Assembly (NCBI RefSeq): GCF_023015965.1
Contig: NZ_JALKAN010000004.1
Span: forward strand, 62,001 to 126,000
Source of the DNA: Allomuricauda sp. F6463D
Lineage (GTDB): Bacteria; Bacteroidota; Bacteroidia; Flavobacteriales; Flavobacteriaceae
DNA: 64,000 bases
Direction: 5' to 3'
Positions 52,522 through 61,516 of the stretch are shown here, piece after piece. Numbering within the stretch: position 1 is the first letter of the stretch; each line of letters opens with the position of its first letter. Under the pieces are notes generated by a model, which was given only the letters and a program-made list of their open reading frames with translations, did no database searches and was not told the origin of the DNA. A program made the position numbers and the translations under genes.

Positions 52522-54558
52522 ATGGGAAAAACTTTGGATAACGTTTATAAACACCAATCGCTGGTCTACAAATATTTCCTGTATGTTGTTTCCATAGCCA
52601 TTATCGTATTTTTTTTCCCAAAGGGAGGTAAATTTAAATATGATTTTCAGAAAGGTAAACCATGGCAATATGAGAATTTATATGCTCCCATCGATTTTTC
52701 CATACAAAAGACGCAACAGGAAATAGCGGACGAGCAAGAATCCATTCGAACAAATAAAACTGATTACTACACCTTTGATGCCTCCATAGTTTCCAATGTC
52801 AAGGCAGCGGTTTTGGAAGACCTGAACGTGCTGTTTCAATCAGAAGGGTTTTCATCACTCCAGCGACAATCTTTACTGGAACTGGCGCCAGAGGCGGTAG
52901 AAATGATTTATACCCCCGGAATCTTTCAAGATATACCACAATCAAAATCTACTGTTGTAGTAAAAAACAATGAGGCCCAGCAGATTGCCACAAGTGATTA
53001 TTTAGATCTTGAACAAGCAAAAAAGGAGGTGGTCGAATACCTTCCTAGGGAAAATGTTTCGGGTCTTGATCGTTTGCAGGGAATCATCAGAAATCGTCTT
53101 AAGGCTAATCTTTTGTATGATGCCACCCTAACAGAGAGTGCACTGAATGATAATCTTTCAAAGATTTCGTATACCCGAGGCGAAGTAGACCAAGGAAAAT
53201 TGATTATTGCCAAGGGAGAAATTGTGGAATCTGAAGATTTTAAAATACTGAATTCTTTAAAGGACGAGTATGAATCCGAGCTTTGGATGGGAAGCAATTA
53301 TTATTTTATACTTCTCGGTTATACGATTTTAGTTGCACTGGTTCTGATCATGTTGTTTCTTTTCTTGAAAAGGTATCGGATTGAAATTTTTCTGAACAAC
53401 AATAAAGTAACTTTTATCTTCTTTAATATCTTGTTGATGGTAGTTGCCACAACCTTGATGGTAAAACATTACGAAAACTACATTTACATGGTTCCCTTGT
53501 GTATTTTACCATTGATATTAAAAAACTTTTTTGATGCCAGATTGGGATTGTTTGTCCATGTTTTGACCGTTTTGATTCTTGGTTTTGTGGTGCCCAATAG
53601 TTTTGAGTATATCTTTTTGCAGATCATTGCAGGAATAGTTACCATTCTAACCGTTTCTGAGTTGTATAAGAGAGCGAATCTATTTATATCGGTAGGTCAG
53701 ATTACCTTCATCTATATCGTTGGTTATTTCGCATTTCACGCCATTCATGAGGGTAATCTTCAAAATATTGAATGGACATTGTTTGGGGTTTTTGTGTTGA
53801 ACGGTCTATTGACCCTTTTTGTACAACCACTTATTTATATGTTTGAGAAGGTTTTTGGACTTATATCCGATGTGTCTTTGTTGGAACTATCCGATACCAA
53901 TTCTAAATTGCTCAAAGAACTTTCGGACAAGGCACCTGGTACGTTTCATCATTCGCTTCAGGTAGCCAACCTTGCCGAGGCCGCTGCTAACGAAATCGGG
54001 GCCAATGCCATGTTGGTTAGGGTAGGAGCACTCTACCACGATATAGGTAAAATGGAGAAGCCTACCTATTTTACCGAAAACCAGATTACCAATGTGAATC
54101 CACATGATGACCTACCTCCAAAAGAAAGCGCTAAAATTATAATTAATCATGTAATCAATGGGATCGAAATAGCAAGGAAATATAAAATTCCAGATCGGGT
54201 CATTGACTTTATAAGAACCCATCATGGAACCACAGTGGTTTATTATTTTTTAAAAAAACAGCAAGAGTTGGATAAAGGGACTGATCCAGATAACTTTAAA
54301 TATCCGGGGCCAATTCCATTTTCTAAAGAAACAGCTATACTAATGATGTCGGATGCTGTTGAGGCCGCTTCTAAAAGCTTAAAAAACCCAACTTTTACCA
54401 TAATTGATGAGTTTGTGGAGAAAATAGTAAAAGGACAAATGCAGGCTAATCAGTTTTTAAATGCCGATATTACACTTAAAGAAATAGAAATGGTGAAAAA
54501 AGTGCTCAAACAGAAGCTTACAAACATCTATCATTTGAGGGTGGAATATCCTGAATAG
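52522..54558 (+). CDS. 7TM-HD phosphohydrolase (PgpH-type)
   Basis: 678 residues. An N-terminal membrane helix (about 17-32) and an extracytoplasmic 7TMR-HDED domain (about 40-265) come first, then seven membrane segments (about 270-455), then a cytoplasmic HD domain with FHHSLQVANLAEAAANEIGANAMLVRVGALYHDIGKMEKP (His and HD pair, about 470-515) and RTHHGTTVVYYF. Members of this family hydrolyse cyclic di-AMP. It is divergent from the thiolase gene and upstream of the two tRNA genes. Confidence 0.92.
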   Translation: MGKTLDNVYKHQSLVYKYFLYVVSIAIIVFFFPKGGKFKYDFQKGKPWQYENLYAPIDFSIQKTQQEIADEQESIRTNKTDYYTFDASIVSNVKAAVLEDLNVLFQSEGFSSLQRQSLLELAPEAVEMIYTPGIFQDIPQSKSTVVVKNNEAQQIATSDYLDLEQAKKEVVEYLPRENVSGLDRLQGIIRNRLKANLLYDATLTESALNDNLSKISYTRGEVDQGKLIIAKGEIVESEDFKILNSLKDEYESELWMGSNYYFILLGYTILVALVLIMLFLFLKRYRIEIFLNNNKVTFIFFNILLMVVATTLMVKHYENYIYMVPLCILPLILKNFFDARLGLFVHVLTVLILGFVVPNSFEYIFLQIIAGIVTILTVSELYKRANLFISVGQITFIYIVGYFAFHAIHEGNLQNIEWTLFGVFVLNGLLTLFVQPLIYMFEKVFGLISDVSLLELSDTNSKLLKELSDKAPGTFHHSLQVANLAEAAANEIGANAMLVRVGALYHDIGKMEKPTYFTENQITNVNPHDDLPPKESAKIIINHVINGIEIARKYKIPDRVIDFIRTHHGTTVVYYFLKKQQELDKGTDPDNFKYPGPIPFSKETAILMMSDAVEAASKSLKNPTFTIIDEFVEKIVKGQMQANQFLNADITLKEIEMVKKVLKQKLTNIYHLRVEYPE

Positions 54559-54668
54559 CAGGGTAGTGATAAAAGTTCCATTAAAAAAATCAAAAAATAG
54601 TTGCGATCTTACTTCTGAAAAGGTACATTTGCATCCGCATTTTCAGAATGTACGATCTTATAAAAACA

Positions 54669-54752
54669 GGAGAGGTGCCGGAGTGGTAACGGAGCAGATT
54701 GCTAATCTGTCAGCGCGTAAGTGCTGCCCGGGTTCGAGTCCCGGTCTCTCCG
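54669..54752 (+). tRNA. tRNA-Ser (GCU anticodon)
   Basis: 84 nt with a long variable arm. Acceptor GGAGAGG pairs with CTCTCC plus discriminator G; anticodon loop in CAGATT-GCT-AATCTG; TpsiC arm CGGGTTCGAGTCCCG. No CCA is encoded. Confidence 0.97.
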
Positions 54753-54769
54753 CTTTTTCCAATACACCT

Positions 54770-54844
54770 CGGGGTGTAGCGTAGCCCGGTTATCGCGCCT
54801 GCTTTGGGAGCAGGAGGTCGCAGGTTCGAATCCTGCCACCCCGA
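54770..54844 (+). tRNA. tRNA-Pro (UGG anticodon)
   Basis: 75 nt. Acceptor CGGGGTG pairs with CACCCCG, discriminator A; anticodon stem CCTGC / GCAGG around TTTGGGA with TGG; TpsiC arm GCAGGTTCGAATCCTGC. No CCA is encoded. The integrase gene follows 221 bp downstream, so the tRNA 3' end is the likely attachment site. Confidence 0.97.
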
Positions 54845-54887
54845 CATTTATGGTTTAATTGACAACAATCAAAACCATAATTAATTG

Positions 54888-54917
54888 AAAGCCAGAAAAT
54901 TAATATTTTCTGGCTTT
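54888..54917. terminator. Strong hairpin after tRNA-Pro
   Basis: Perfect 13-bp stem AAAGCCAGAAAAT / ATTTTCTGGCTTT around TAAT, then CTTTG. Probably terminates the tRNA transcript, and may mark the chromosome-element border. Confidence 0.85.
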
Positions 54918-54946
54918 CTTTGTTTTGGTCTGAAATCAAGGGTGAG

Positions 54947-54968
54947 GATGTCCTATATGATGTCCTAT
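54947..54968 (+). repeat. Tandem 10-bp direct repeats upstream of the integrase
   Basis: GATGTCCTAT occurs at 54947-54956 and 54959-54968, 12 bp start to start, about 100 bp before the integrase ATG. This fits arm-type binding sites of a tyrosine integrase, inferred from position. Confidence 0.5.
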
Positions 54969-55065
54969 TTTTGTCGGGGATAATTCCTTAACTTGTACTT
55001 CCTGATTCGATTTTTCGTGTGATTTGACTTTCGCTTAACGGATTGTTCCATTTAATGCGAAGCAC

Positions 55066-56346
55066 ATGAACAGCTCTAATTCATTCAGTATCAGCTTTTG
55101 GCTAAAAAAGTCGGCCAGAAAAAAAGATGGGCGGATTCCCATTTACGCCCGAATCAGATTTGAGGGAAGATATTCAGACCTCAGTGTCCATAGAACAACT
55201 TTAGAAGAACGATGGTGTCCTATTTTGGGTAAAATCGATCATCGTGCCAATCAGGCGAACAGTATCAACCGATATCTTGATGATGTCCATGCCAAACTTA
55301 TGGAATGCCATCGGCAGTTAATGGCCGAGGGAGCGGTGGTCAATGCGAAGATCATCAAGTTGCGCTACCTTGGAAAGGACAAGGTGGTCCGAACATTAAA
55401 AGATATCATAGAATTCCATCGCATCCATGAAATGCCCAAGCTGGCCAAGGGCACGATCAAAAACTACTCGGCCACTGAAACCTATCTATTGCGATTTGTC
55501 AAAAAGAGATATCGGAGCGCAGATATCAAATTGGCCTTTATCGACTATGCCTTTATTCTGGAATTCGAGACCTATTTGCGAAATTGTGAGTCCATAGTCA
55601 AGAATATATCCTTGAGCAATAATGGAATTATGAAACATATGGAGCGTTTCAAAAAGCTGGTCACCCTTGCTTTTAAGTTTGGGTGTATGCCCCAAAATCC
55701 TTTTACCCTTTATACCATGAAGTTTGAATCCTATGACAGTGATTTCTTGGAAGAGGAGGATATCCAAAAATTAAAAGATTTGGTGCTCAAAGAGTCGGGA
55801 ATCCATGTGGTCCGAGACATTTTCTTGTTTTCGTGCTATACCGGATTGAGCTATATTGAGGTAAAGCTGCTCAAGCAAGGAGATATTGTCAAGGGTATCG
55901 ATGGTGACCTATGGATCAATGTCAAACGTAAAAAGACAAAGACACCGGTAAAGGTACCGCTCCTATATCAGGCCAAATGTATCTTGGAAAAATATGCCGA
56001 CCATCCAAAGCATGAGAATGAATCTACCCTTCTCCCGGTGTTTTCCAATCAAAAAGTGAACAAGTATCTAAAGACCATTGCCCAAAAGGCCGGTATCGAT
56101 AAATACCTGACCTTCCACGTGGCCCGACATACTTTTGCTACGACCATTACGCTAATGAACAATGTGCCGATTGAAACCGTTTCCAAACTATTGGGACACA
56201 CCAAACTATCGACCACTAAGAAATATGCCAGGGTACTTGAAAAGAAGATAAGCAAGGATATGTCACATTTGAAGAAGTTAATGGATGGAAATCAAAAGGA
56301 GGAAACTAAAGACAGGAGAAATTTTGGTATGAGGGTCATTAGGTGA
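55066..56346 (+). CDS. int: Tyrosine integrase of a conjugative element
   Basis: 426 residues. N-terminal arm-binding part (about 1-100), SAM-like core-binding domain (about 105-215), catalytic domain (about 220-400). HVARHTFAT carries the conserved His-x-x-Arg, LLGHTKLSTTKKYARV the second His and the nucleophilic Tyr. The first catalytic Arg is replaced: the motif reads CYTGLSYIEV with Ser262, as in IntDOT of CTnDOT. It recombines the element with attB, here probably the tRNA-Pro 3' end. It is transcribed away from the tRNA into the element. Confidence 0.93.
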   Translation: MNSSNSFSISFWLKKSARKKDGRIPIYARIRFEGRYSDLSVHRTTLEERWCPILGKIDHRANQANSINRYLDDVHAKLMECHRQLMAEGAVVNAKIIKLRYLGKDKVVRTLKDIIEFHRIHEMPKLAKGTIKNYSATETYLLRFVKKRYRSADIKLAFIDYAFILEFETYLRNCESIVKNISLSNNGIMKHMERFKKLVTLAFKFGCMPQNPFTLYTMKFESYDSDFLEEEDIQKLKDLVLKESGIHVVRDIFLFSCYTGLSYIEVKLLKQGDIVKGIDGDLWINVKRKKTKTPVKVPLLYQAKCILEKYADHPKHENESTLLPVFSNQKVNKYLKTIAQKAGIDKYLTFHVARHTFATTITLMNNVPIETVSKLLGHTKLSTTKKYARVLEKKISKDMSHLKKLMDGNQKEETKDRRNFGMRVIR

Positions 56347-56441
56347 GCGGTTAAGCGTAAAAGTTTTTATCCCTGATCCACTATTGGAAGTGATAAAAGA
56401 TATAGGTATCTTAATGCCAGTATCATCAGACAACCTCAATT

Positions 56442-57203
56442 ATGTGCTACGATGTCAAAGCCCAGTTGGAATCTCAATTGAAAAGGGCCATGCGAAATGC
56501 GGATGAACATAGTATCCGTGAGATCAAGGAAAAGTTGGTCAGGGAAACGGACCTGCCCTTGTTCCATGTGACCGGTTTTCAGCACCCCAAAATGTTCATA
56601 TACACTCATGATAGTCCGAACTATCCCGTGGTGTCCCAATGGGGCTTGGTCCCCAGTTGGGCCAGGGACAAAAAGGATATCTGGAACAAGACCCTGAACG
56701 CCCGGGGAGAGACCATCTTTGAGAAAAACTCATTTAAAAAGTCCGCAAAGGACAAGCGCTGCATCATTTGTATCGATGGGTTTTACGAACACCACCACCA
56801 CGGAAAAGAGACCGTCCCCTATTACATATCCCGAAAAGACAAAAAGCCCCTTTCATTGGCAGGGCTGTGGAACGAATGGACGGACAAGGAAACGGGGGAA
56901 GTATTGAACACCTTTTCCATAGTGACCACGGAAGGGAATCCCATGATGGCCGAAATACACAACAACCCAAAACTCAAAGGCCCACGGATGCCGGTCATTT
57001 TACCCGACGCATTGGAAGATGAATGGTTGGTCGAATACAGGGATGAACTTGACAAAAAGAAACTGGAGGAACTTTTAAGACCCTATCCCGAATCGGAATT
57101 GACCGCCCATACCGTTGGAAAGCTCCGTGGTAAACATGCCGTTGGCAACCAATCTGAAGCCACGGATTATTTTGAATATACGGATGTTAAAGTTGAATAT
57201 TGA
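56442..57203 (+). CDS. SRAP-family protein (HMCES/YedK-like)
   Basis: 253 residues. Cys2 after the initiator Met (MCYDVK) is the residue that links covalently to abasic sites in single-stranded DNA. TLNARGETIFEK (Asn, about 87-98), GFYEHHHHGKETVPYYI (Glu, near 110-125) and EIHNNPKLKGPRMPVILP (His, about 170-187) complete the family site. It protects abasic DNA during replication; on a conjugative element it may protect the single-stranded transfer intermediate. Its stop overlaps the next start codon by one base (TGATG). Confidence 0.92.
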   Translation: MCYDVKAQLESQLKRAMRNADEHSIREIKEKLVRETDLPLFHVTGFQHPKMFIYTHDSPNYPVVSQWGLVPSWARDKKDIWNKTLNARGETIFEKNSFKKSAKDKRCIICIDGFYEHHHHGKETVPYYISRKDKKPLSLAGLWNEWTDKETGEVLNTFSIVTTEGNPMMAEIHNNPKLKGPRMPVILPDALEDEWLVEYRDELDKKKLEELLRPYPESELTAHTVGKLRGKHAVGNQSEATDYFEYTDVKVEY

Positions 57204-57457
57204 TGGGAATATATGACTATATGGCCTTGTGTAAGGACAAACAATGGGAAATCCTTTGGGAAGATGGTATTTTCCTAACTTCCTATAAATCCATTGACTG
57301 TTGGTTTATACTCTATGCCATTGATAAATTTTTTGTGGAATTGGAGCTTTGCCCACTTAAGGGGACTATTTTGGGAATGGGCGTATTTGTCCATGGGAAA
57401 AAAATGGACAAGTACATCAATGGGGAGCTCCATCAAATCTTTGGATTGAGACCTTGA
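57203..57457 (+). CDS. Small unknown protein, coupled to the SRAP gene
   Basis: 84 residues from the ATG at 57203, which shares its A with the SRAP stop (TGATG); a TTG one codon earlier is also possible. It reads MGIYDYMALCKDKQWEILWE and continues with a hydrophobic, Trp/Phe/Cys-rich middle (DCWFILYAIDKFFVELELC). It does not look like a membrane helix. Recognised only as a small protein typical of Bacteroidota elements. The tight coupling suggests it works with the SRAP protein or is regulated with it. Confidence 0.6.
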   Translation: MGIYDYMALCKDKQWEILWEDGIFLTSYKSIDCWFILYAIDKFFVELELCPLKGTILGMGVFVHGKKMDKYINGELHQIFGLRP

Positions 57458-57678
57458 TTACTATGGTATATTCATTGAAACTAGCGCAACAAGTCTACCA
57501 TTCCACTGACTTTAAAAAAACATTATTTGCCAACTATATGACCAACAGTAATGGGATTGATATGCAAAAATACGCACGGTTGGAAAAAAGACTTCTCTGT
57601 ATGGGTGTGTACGGTGTTGAGGATTACCATAGAAAGGTCACTGCCTATATCCGGTTCTTGGAAGAAGTGATTGAGTGA
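57454..57678 (+). CDS. Small unknown helical protein
   Basis: 74 residues from a TTG at 57454, overlapping the previous stop (TTGA); an ATG at 57463 (MVYSLKLAQQVYH) is an alternative. The sequence is mostly helical (RLEKRLLCMGVYGVEDYHRK and AYIRFLEEVIE) with no known motif. It ends the small plus-strand group behind the integrase, 55 bp before the convergent traN. Function unknown. Confidence 0.55.
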   Translation: MITMVYSLKLAQQVYHSTDFKKTLFANYMTNSNGIDMQKYARLEKRLLCMGVYGVEDYHRKVTAYIRFLEEVIE

Positions 57679-57732
57679 ATCAAGGATTTAGGGAATTATT
57701 GGCTCTGCGTATCTCACTGCCACATTTGAAGT

Positions 57733-58539
57733 TTAAAAGCGTTTAATCCGATATTTTAAAACAGTTTTTCTGCTACCTTTCGATTCATTCAAATCAAACA
57801 AAACTATTTCACCCGAGATTGGAACAAATTTGGGAAGTACATATACAAACCGTTTTGTCTCACCGCTTTTAATAGTCTTTGGTTGCTTAAAACGAAATAT
57901 TGGTTCTATTGATAACCCTTGGTAGGCCGTCCTTCGTTTGTTGGTGCCGATTTTTCTCAGGATATCCAGATAGTTCATTGCGAAATCGATCGTCGAGCTG
58001 TTTTGTATGGCAAATACCAAATACATCTTGTCATCCTTATAGGTCATGCTTTCCAACCCTAATCGTATTCCATTTTTACGTTTGGTTTTTAGTATACCAT
58101 GTTTTTGATCTAAAAGAAGGTTACAGTTTTTTATGAGTTCGGGGTCATGGGTTGCTTTTTTCATTTCAATTGCCTTCTTCTCTGGCAAGGGCCATGCATT
58201 CCCGATACTTTTTTCCAATCCGATGAAATAGTTGAATTGGGGCAGTTCTTTTGCATATTGCAGTAGAAAGGTATAGACCCTGCCATCTGATGTCATGACC
58301 AATAAATTACTGGTTTTCCCCTCCACAGCTTGCAATAGACCGAAGTATCCTTCCTTTTCCCGGTTATAGGTAAATACAAAACCTTGATGTCCGGTTACTG
58401 CTTTTTGGATGGGAATTGGAAAGAACAGGGCCACATTTTGATGTTCGTTGGCATATAATGTATCCAAGGCTTTTTGTGCATGGGTCTCTATCGAAATTGC
58501 TGTGATAATGAGGATAAGGTAGATTTGTTTTAAATACAT
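57733..58539 (-). CDS. traN: Conjugative transposon protein TraN (VirB9-like)
   Basis: 268 residues, DUF4138 family. Signal peptide MYLKQIYLILIITAISIETHA (cleavage near 21). Beta-rich body with FPIPIQKAVTGHQGFVFTYNREKEGYFGLLQAVEG (about 40-75) and, in the C-terminal half, FVYVLPKFVPISGEIVLFDLNESKGSR. It forms part of the outer-membrane core of the type IV transfer apparatus, with TraM as VirB10. It follows traM by 2 bp and is the last gene of the visible tra operon. Confidence 0.9.
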   Translation of the reverse strand: MYLKQIYLILIITAISIETHAQKALDTLYANEHQNVALFFPIPIQKAVTGHQGFVFTYNREKEGYFGLLQAVEGKTSNLLVMTSDGRVYTFLLQYAKELPQFNYFIGLEKSIGNAWPLPEKKAIEMKKATHDPELIKNCNLLLDQKHGILKTKRKNGIRLGLESMTYKDDKMYLVFAIQNSSTIDFAMNYLDILRKIGTNKRRTAYQGLSIEPIFRFKQPKTIKSGETKRFVYVLPKFVPISGEIVLFDLNESKGSRKTVLKYRIKRF

Positions 58540-58541
58540 GG

Positions 58542-59453
58542 TCAGGGTTTTAAGGTTAACTGATAATTGTTCGGGATGGACACTTTAATGGCTCGGTTAT
58601 CCTTTCGGAAGATTCCTTTGATACCACCCAGTTGTGGGATGCCCGGAATATTGACCGCGCCAATGGTCTTGTCCAAGCTTTGAGCTGCAATCTCACCCCG
58701 TAGGTGGTTCTCCACATAAATGCCCTCCATCCTATCCTGTGCATCATATCCTTTTAGTGATATGGTTTGATCGCCAATTTGGGAAATCTCGATCATGACC
58801 CTGTTGGGACGGATCTTTACAAAACCATATACCCTGGTGTTCTTTGATAGATGGATTGCATTGAAAATGGCATCGGTAGAGAGCCGTAGGTCCAAACGAT
58901 GCCCCTCCCTGATCGTTTGCATGCCATCTACCCGGACCTTGAGCCCGTCTTCCAACGTATGGTTTACGGTTTCTGGATTCGAGGCAAAAAATAGCTGGTG
59001 TTCCAAACCGAGTACTTCAGGATCGGTCTTGTTTGGTTCGGGCAGGGCAGTTTCAGGTAGGTTGTTTTTTTGTTCTTTGACAAGCGGACGGGCAGTAGGT
59101 TTCGGGTTTAGGTTTTTGGGATACTTGCCTTGCCCTGTCTCAAGGATGCTATCGATGATTCGATGCTTTTCATATTCCATGTAGTCCGGATTGAAATACC
59201 CCTTGTCATCCACCATATGGTCCGGATACATGGAGGGGGCGGAAGATTCCCTTTCCTCCTCGATGGCCTCCAGGGCTTCCAATTTGGATGCATATTCCGT
59301 ATTGTTTTCCTTCAGGTCGGGTACAGGTATACGGTCGGGGTCCAATTCAGTTTTCGTGTCCTTGCCAAAGGTCATTATGGAATAGGCAGTGATGAACAGA
59401 ACCACACAGGCCAGGAGCAGTACAAATACGATTTTATTTTGCTGTAATTTCAT
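58542..59453 (-). CDS. traM: Conjugative transposon protein TraM (VirB10-like)
   Basis: 303 residues from the ATG at 59453, which overlaps the end of traK by 20 bp. One membrane segment near the start (IVFVLLLACVVLFITAYSIM), then a charged, Pro-rich linker (about 30-150), then the beta-barrel domain (about 170-300, ending VSIPNNYQLTLKP). It spans the periplasm and links inner- and outer-membrane parts of the transfer channel. In CTnDOT the order is traK-traL-traM; here traL is absent. Confidence 0.9.
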   Translation of the reverse strand: MKLQQNKIVFVLLLACVVLFITAYSIMTFGKDTKTELDPDRIPVPDLKENNTEYASKLEALEAIEEERESSAPSMYPDHMVDDKGYFNPDYMEYEKHRIIDSILETGQGKYPKNLNPKPTARPLVKEQKNNLPETALPEPNKTDPEVLGLEHQLFFASNPETVNHTLEDGLKVRVDGMQTIREGHRLDLRLSTDAIFNAIHLSKNTRVYGFVKIRPNRVMIEISQIGDQTISLKGYDAQDRMEGIYVENHLRGEIAAQSLDKTIGAVNIPGIPQLGGIKGIFRKDNRAIKVSIPNNYQLTLKP

Positions 59454-60060
59454 TGATGTCCATTTTACGTAAGGAGTTTTCAAAAAAGTCCGTGATCAAC
59501 AGGCCGTGCGGGTTGTGCGGAAAATTGCGCTCCACTGTAATCAATCGGCCCGAGGTGAGCAGTTCATAGGTGTCCGTAACGGTACCCCGGTTGATATGGA
59601 ACACCGTCCGCGTTTCGAAACGATAGGGTTTTTGGTTCATATCAATAGTGGAATCGATTCGTTCCACCTGTTGTACCAGCGAATATTGTAGCAATCGGTT
59701 ATAGAAACCATTGGCCTTTTTTTGCCTGTAAAGCGCGTCCACGGAACCATTGCCCAACCAAAGGGCCTTTTCCATATGGTCCCCATAACTGCCCGCATCG
59801 ACCCCATAGAACCATTGATGGAACCGCTCCAAATGGGAAAGGGCCTCGACCTCCAGATGCTCTCGTTGGTCCACCAGTTCCAAGGGAATGATATCCCCCA
59901 TATCACTCACCACAAAGGCACTGTTGAGCATAGCCCTGTGCATTCGGGTTACCATGGTTATGGAAATGATGCAGACCATTCCGGAAACGATGACCACGGC
60001 CAGGACCACAGCACGGTTCATTTGCAATTGTTGTTGAATGTTTTTAAAGGGTGCTTTCAT
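59434..60060 (-). CDS. traK: Conjugative transposon protein TraK (VirB8-like)
   Basis: 208 residues from the ATG at 60060 (MKAPFKNIQQQLQMNRAVV). The longer frame to 60216 runs into traJ and is rejected. One membrane helix (VVLAVVIVSGMVCIISITMVT, about 20-40) and a periplasmic domain with FHQWFYGVDAGSYGDHMEKALWLGNGSVDALYRQKK (about 80-115), the nuclear-transport-factor-2-like fold of VirB8. It assembles the inner-membrane complex. It starts 11 bp after traJ. Confidence 0.9.
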   Translation of the reverse strand: MKAPFKNIQQQLQMNRAVVLAVVIVSGMVCIISITMVTRMHRAMLNSAFVVSDMGDIIPLELVDQREHLEVEALSHLERFHQWFYGVDAGSYGDHMEKALWLGNGSVDALYRQKKANGFYNRLLQYSLVQQVERIDSTIDMNQKPYRFETRTVFHINRGTVTDTYELLTSGRLITVERNFPHNPHGLLITDFFENSLRKMDINEITAK

Positions 60061-60071
60061 GTATGTGAGTT

Positions 60072-60911
60072 TTATCCGGTGAACAATCGAAGGGTAAAGC
60101 TGGTAGCCTTTCGGTATAGTTTGAACTTGAGGAGTACGATAAAACCAATGGACCCGAACTCGATTATCGGTGCAAAGAATTCGTCGCCCCAGTCCGTTCC
60201 GAAGAGACTGCCCCAAAAGTTGGTGTTGATCTCAGTATACAGATTGTTCACGAATACATTGACCAGAAAAAAGGCGGGTACCAGCATGTAGACCCCCGCA
60301 TAGAGTTTGAAATAGGTATAGGCCAAGTTTCGGAACTTTTCAAATACCGATAGACTGATGACCAAGGGAAAAAAGGCCTGAAGGATACCCAAAAGGAAAT
60401 AACGTTCTGCCAAAAAAAGGGGATAGATAAAGATATCCAATAACCAAAGGAGCACTCCGATGATAAAAGCCAGCATCTTTAATCCATATAAGGGTGTGAC
60501 CAAAGCTTCGTACAATATGGCCATGGCTTTCTTGGCGGCTTCCAGGGCACCCACGTCCCGTTCCAGGTCCACATCCTGCAGCTGCAAGGGGAGGAGTGCC
60601 GGAGCCGTGTCCCGGTATTGGGATTCGATGGCCACCAGTATCCCATCGAACGCCCCCAATACCTGTGTGGAAAAGAGGACCAATAATACAATCAAAAAGT
60701 TCTTGGCCAGTTCCGTTGGGGTAAGCCCCCAGGTGTGGCCATCGGTACCCGCAATACCCTCATTGTATTTCTTTAGGATATTGACCAAAAAGAACAGCAC
60801 GGCCAGCCCCTTCATTCCTACTATGGTGTATTGTGAAAAGTCACTGTCCTTGATGGTCTGGAAGACCGCATCCACATATTCCAATCCTATGCCCAAAAAG
60901 AAGTTTGACAT
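60072..60911 (-). CDS. traJ: Conjugative transposon protein TraJ (VirB6-like)
   Basis: 279 residues, at least five membrane segments (VGMKGLAVLFFLVNIL, AKNFLIVLLVLFSTQVLG, MLAFIIGVLLWLLDIFIYPLF, FFPLVISLSVF, VYMLVPAFFLVNVFV). It opens MSNFFLGIGLEYVDAVFQTIK, as in CTnDOT TraJ. It is the polytopic channel protein of the transfer apparatus. Its start codon overlaps the traI stop. Confidence 0.9.
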   Translation of the reverse strand: MSNFFLGIGLEYVDAVFQTIKDSDFSQYTIVGMKGLAVLFFLVNILKKYNEGIAGTDGHTWGLTPTELAKNFLIVLLVLFSTQVLGAFDGILVAIESQYRDTAPALLPLQLQDVDLERDVGALEAAKKAMAILYEALVTPLYGLKMLAFIIGVLLWLLDIFIYPLFLAERYFLLGILQAFFPLVISLSVFEKFRNLAYTYFKLYAGVYMLVPAFFLVNVFVNNLYTEINTNFWGSLFGTDWGDEFFAPIIEFGSIGFIVLLKFKLYRKATSFTLRLFTG

Positions 60912-61516
60912 CAGTATTTTTTTTCACGATTGTTGATGATATCCTGCATCTTACGGAAGGAAATAATCTCCCGGTACCTTCGGGTCTTGACTTCCAGTTC
61001 GGCCACCATTTCTTGGGACTGCTCTTTCTTTTCCATCAGGATGGCCGTGCGCTCCGCATCAGTCATTTTTAGAAGGTCACTGGACAGGATCTGGTTGACA
61101 AAATCCAGATCATCGATGGCAGTATCCATGATAACCCCAAAGGAACTGGATATTTGGTTCACCTCATGGGCCTTGATATAGGGGGAGTTTAGAATATCCC
61201 TCAGGTCATCTTGGACCGTGTGAAACAGGATCTCATTGTTCTTGGCGAGCTCCTTTACCGCTTTCAATTGTTTTATGGTATTGCTGACCTTGACAATGTT
61301 CTCTTTTTGCTCTTTTAAAAAGTTTACGGTATTCAACAGTTCCGAGGTCTGTTTAGCGGATTCCAAGAGGGATTTGGTCATGCTGATAAAGTTGGTATTA
61401 TCAAACACCGGCATCCCCTGGGCCGTGGCACGGCCAGGCAGGTTAATGGCCAAGATCAGGGCCAAGGCCAAAGTATAGGCCATGTTTCTGGGTCTAGTGC
61501 TATTTTTTGGATTCAT
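60911..61516 (-). CDS. traI: Conjugative transposon protein TraI (VirB5-like, DUF4141)
   Basis: 201 residues. Signal-like N-terminus (MAYTLALALILAINLPGRATAQ, after MNPKNSTRPRN). The rest is a long helical bundle with coiled-coil character (FLKEQKENIVKVSNTIKQLKAVKELAKNNE; AILMEKKEQSQEMVAELEVKTRRYREI). DUF4141 proteins occupy this slot between traG and traJ and are thought to be periplasmic pilus-tip-like proteins. The gene overlaps traG's end by 17 bp. An ATG 11 codons later (61483) is an alternative start. Confidence 0.85.
   Translation of the reverse strand: MNPKNSTRPRNMAYTLALALILAINLPGRATAQGMPVFDNTNFISMTKSLLESAKQTSELLNTVNFLKEQKENIVKVSNTIKQLKAVKELAKNNEILFHTVQDDLRDILNSPYIKAHEVNQISSSFGVIMDTAIDDLDFVNQILSSDLLKMTDAERTAILMEKKEQSQEMVAELEVKTRRYREIISFRKMQDIINNREKKY

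Noticed and set aside
60061-60216. Longer traK start
   Set aside because: It would overlap most of the traJ end, and the membrane helix fits the start at 60060.
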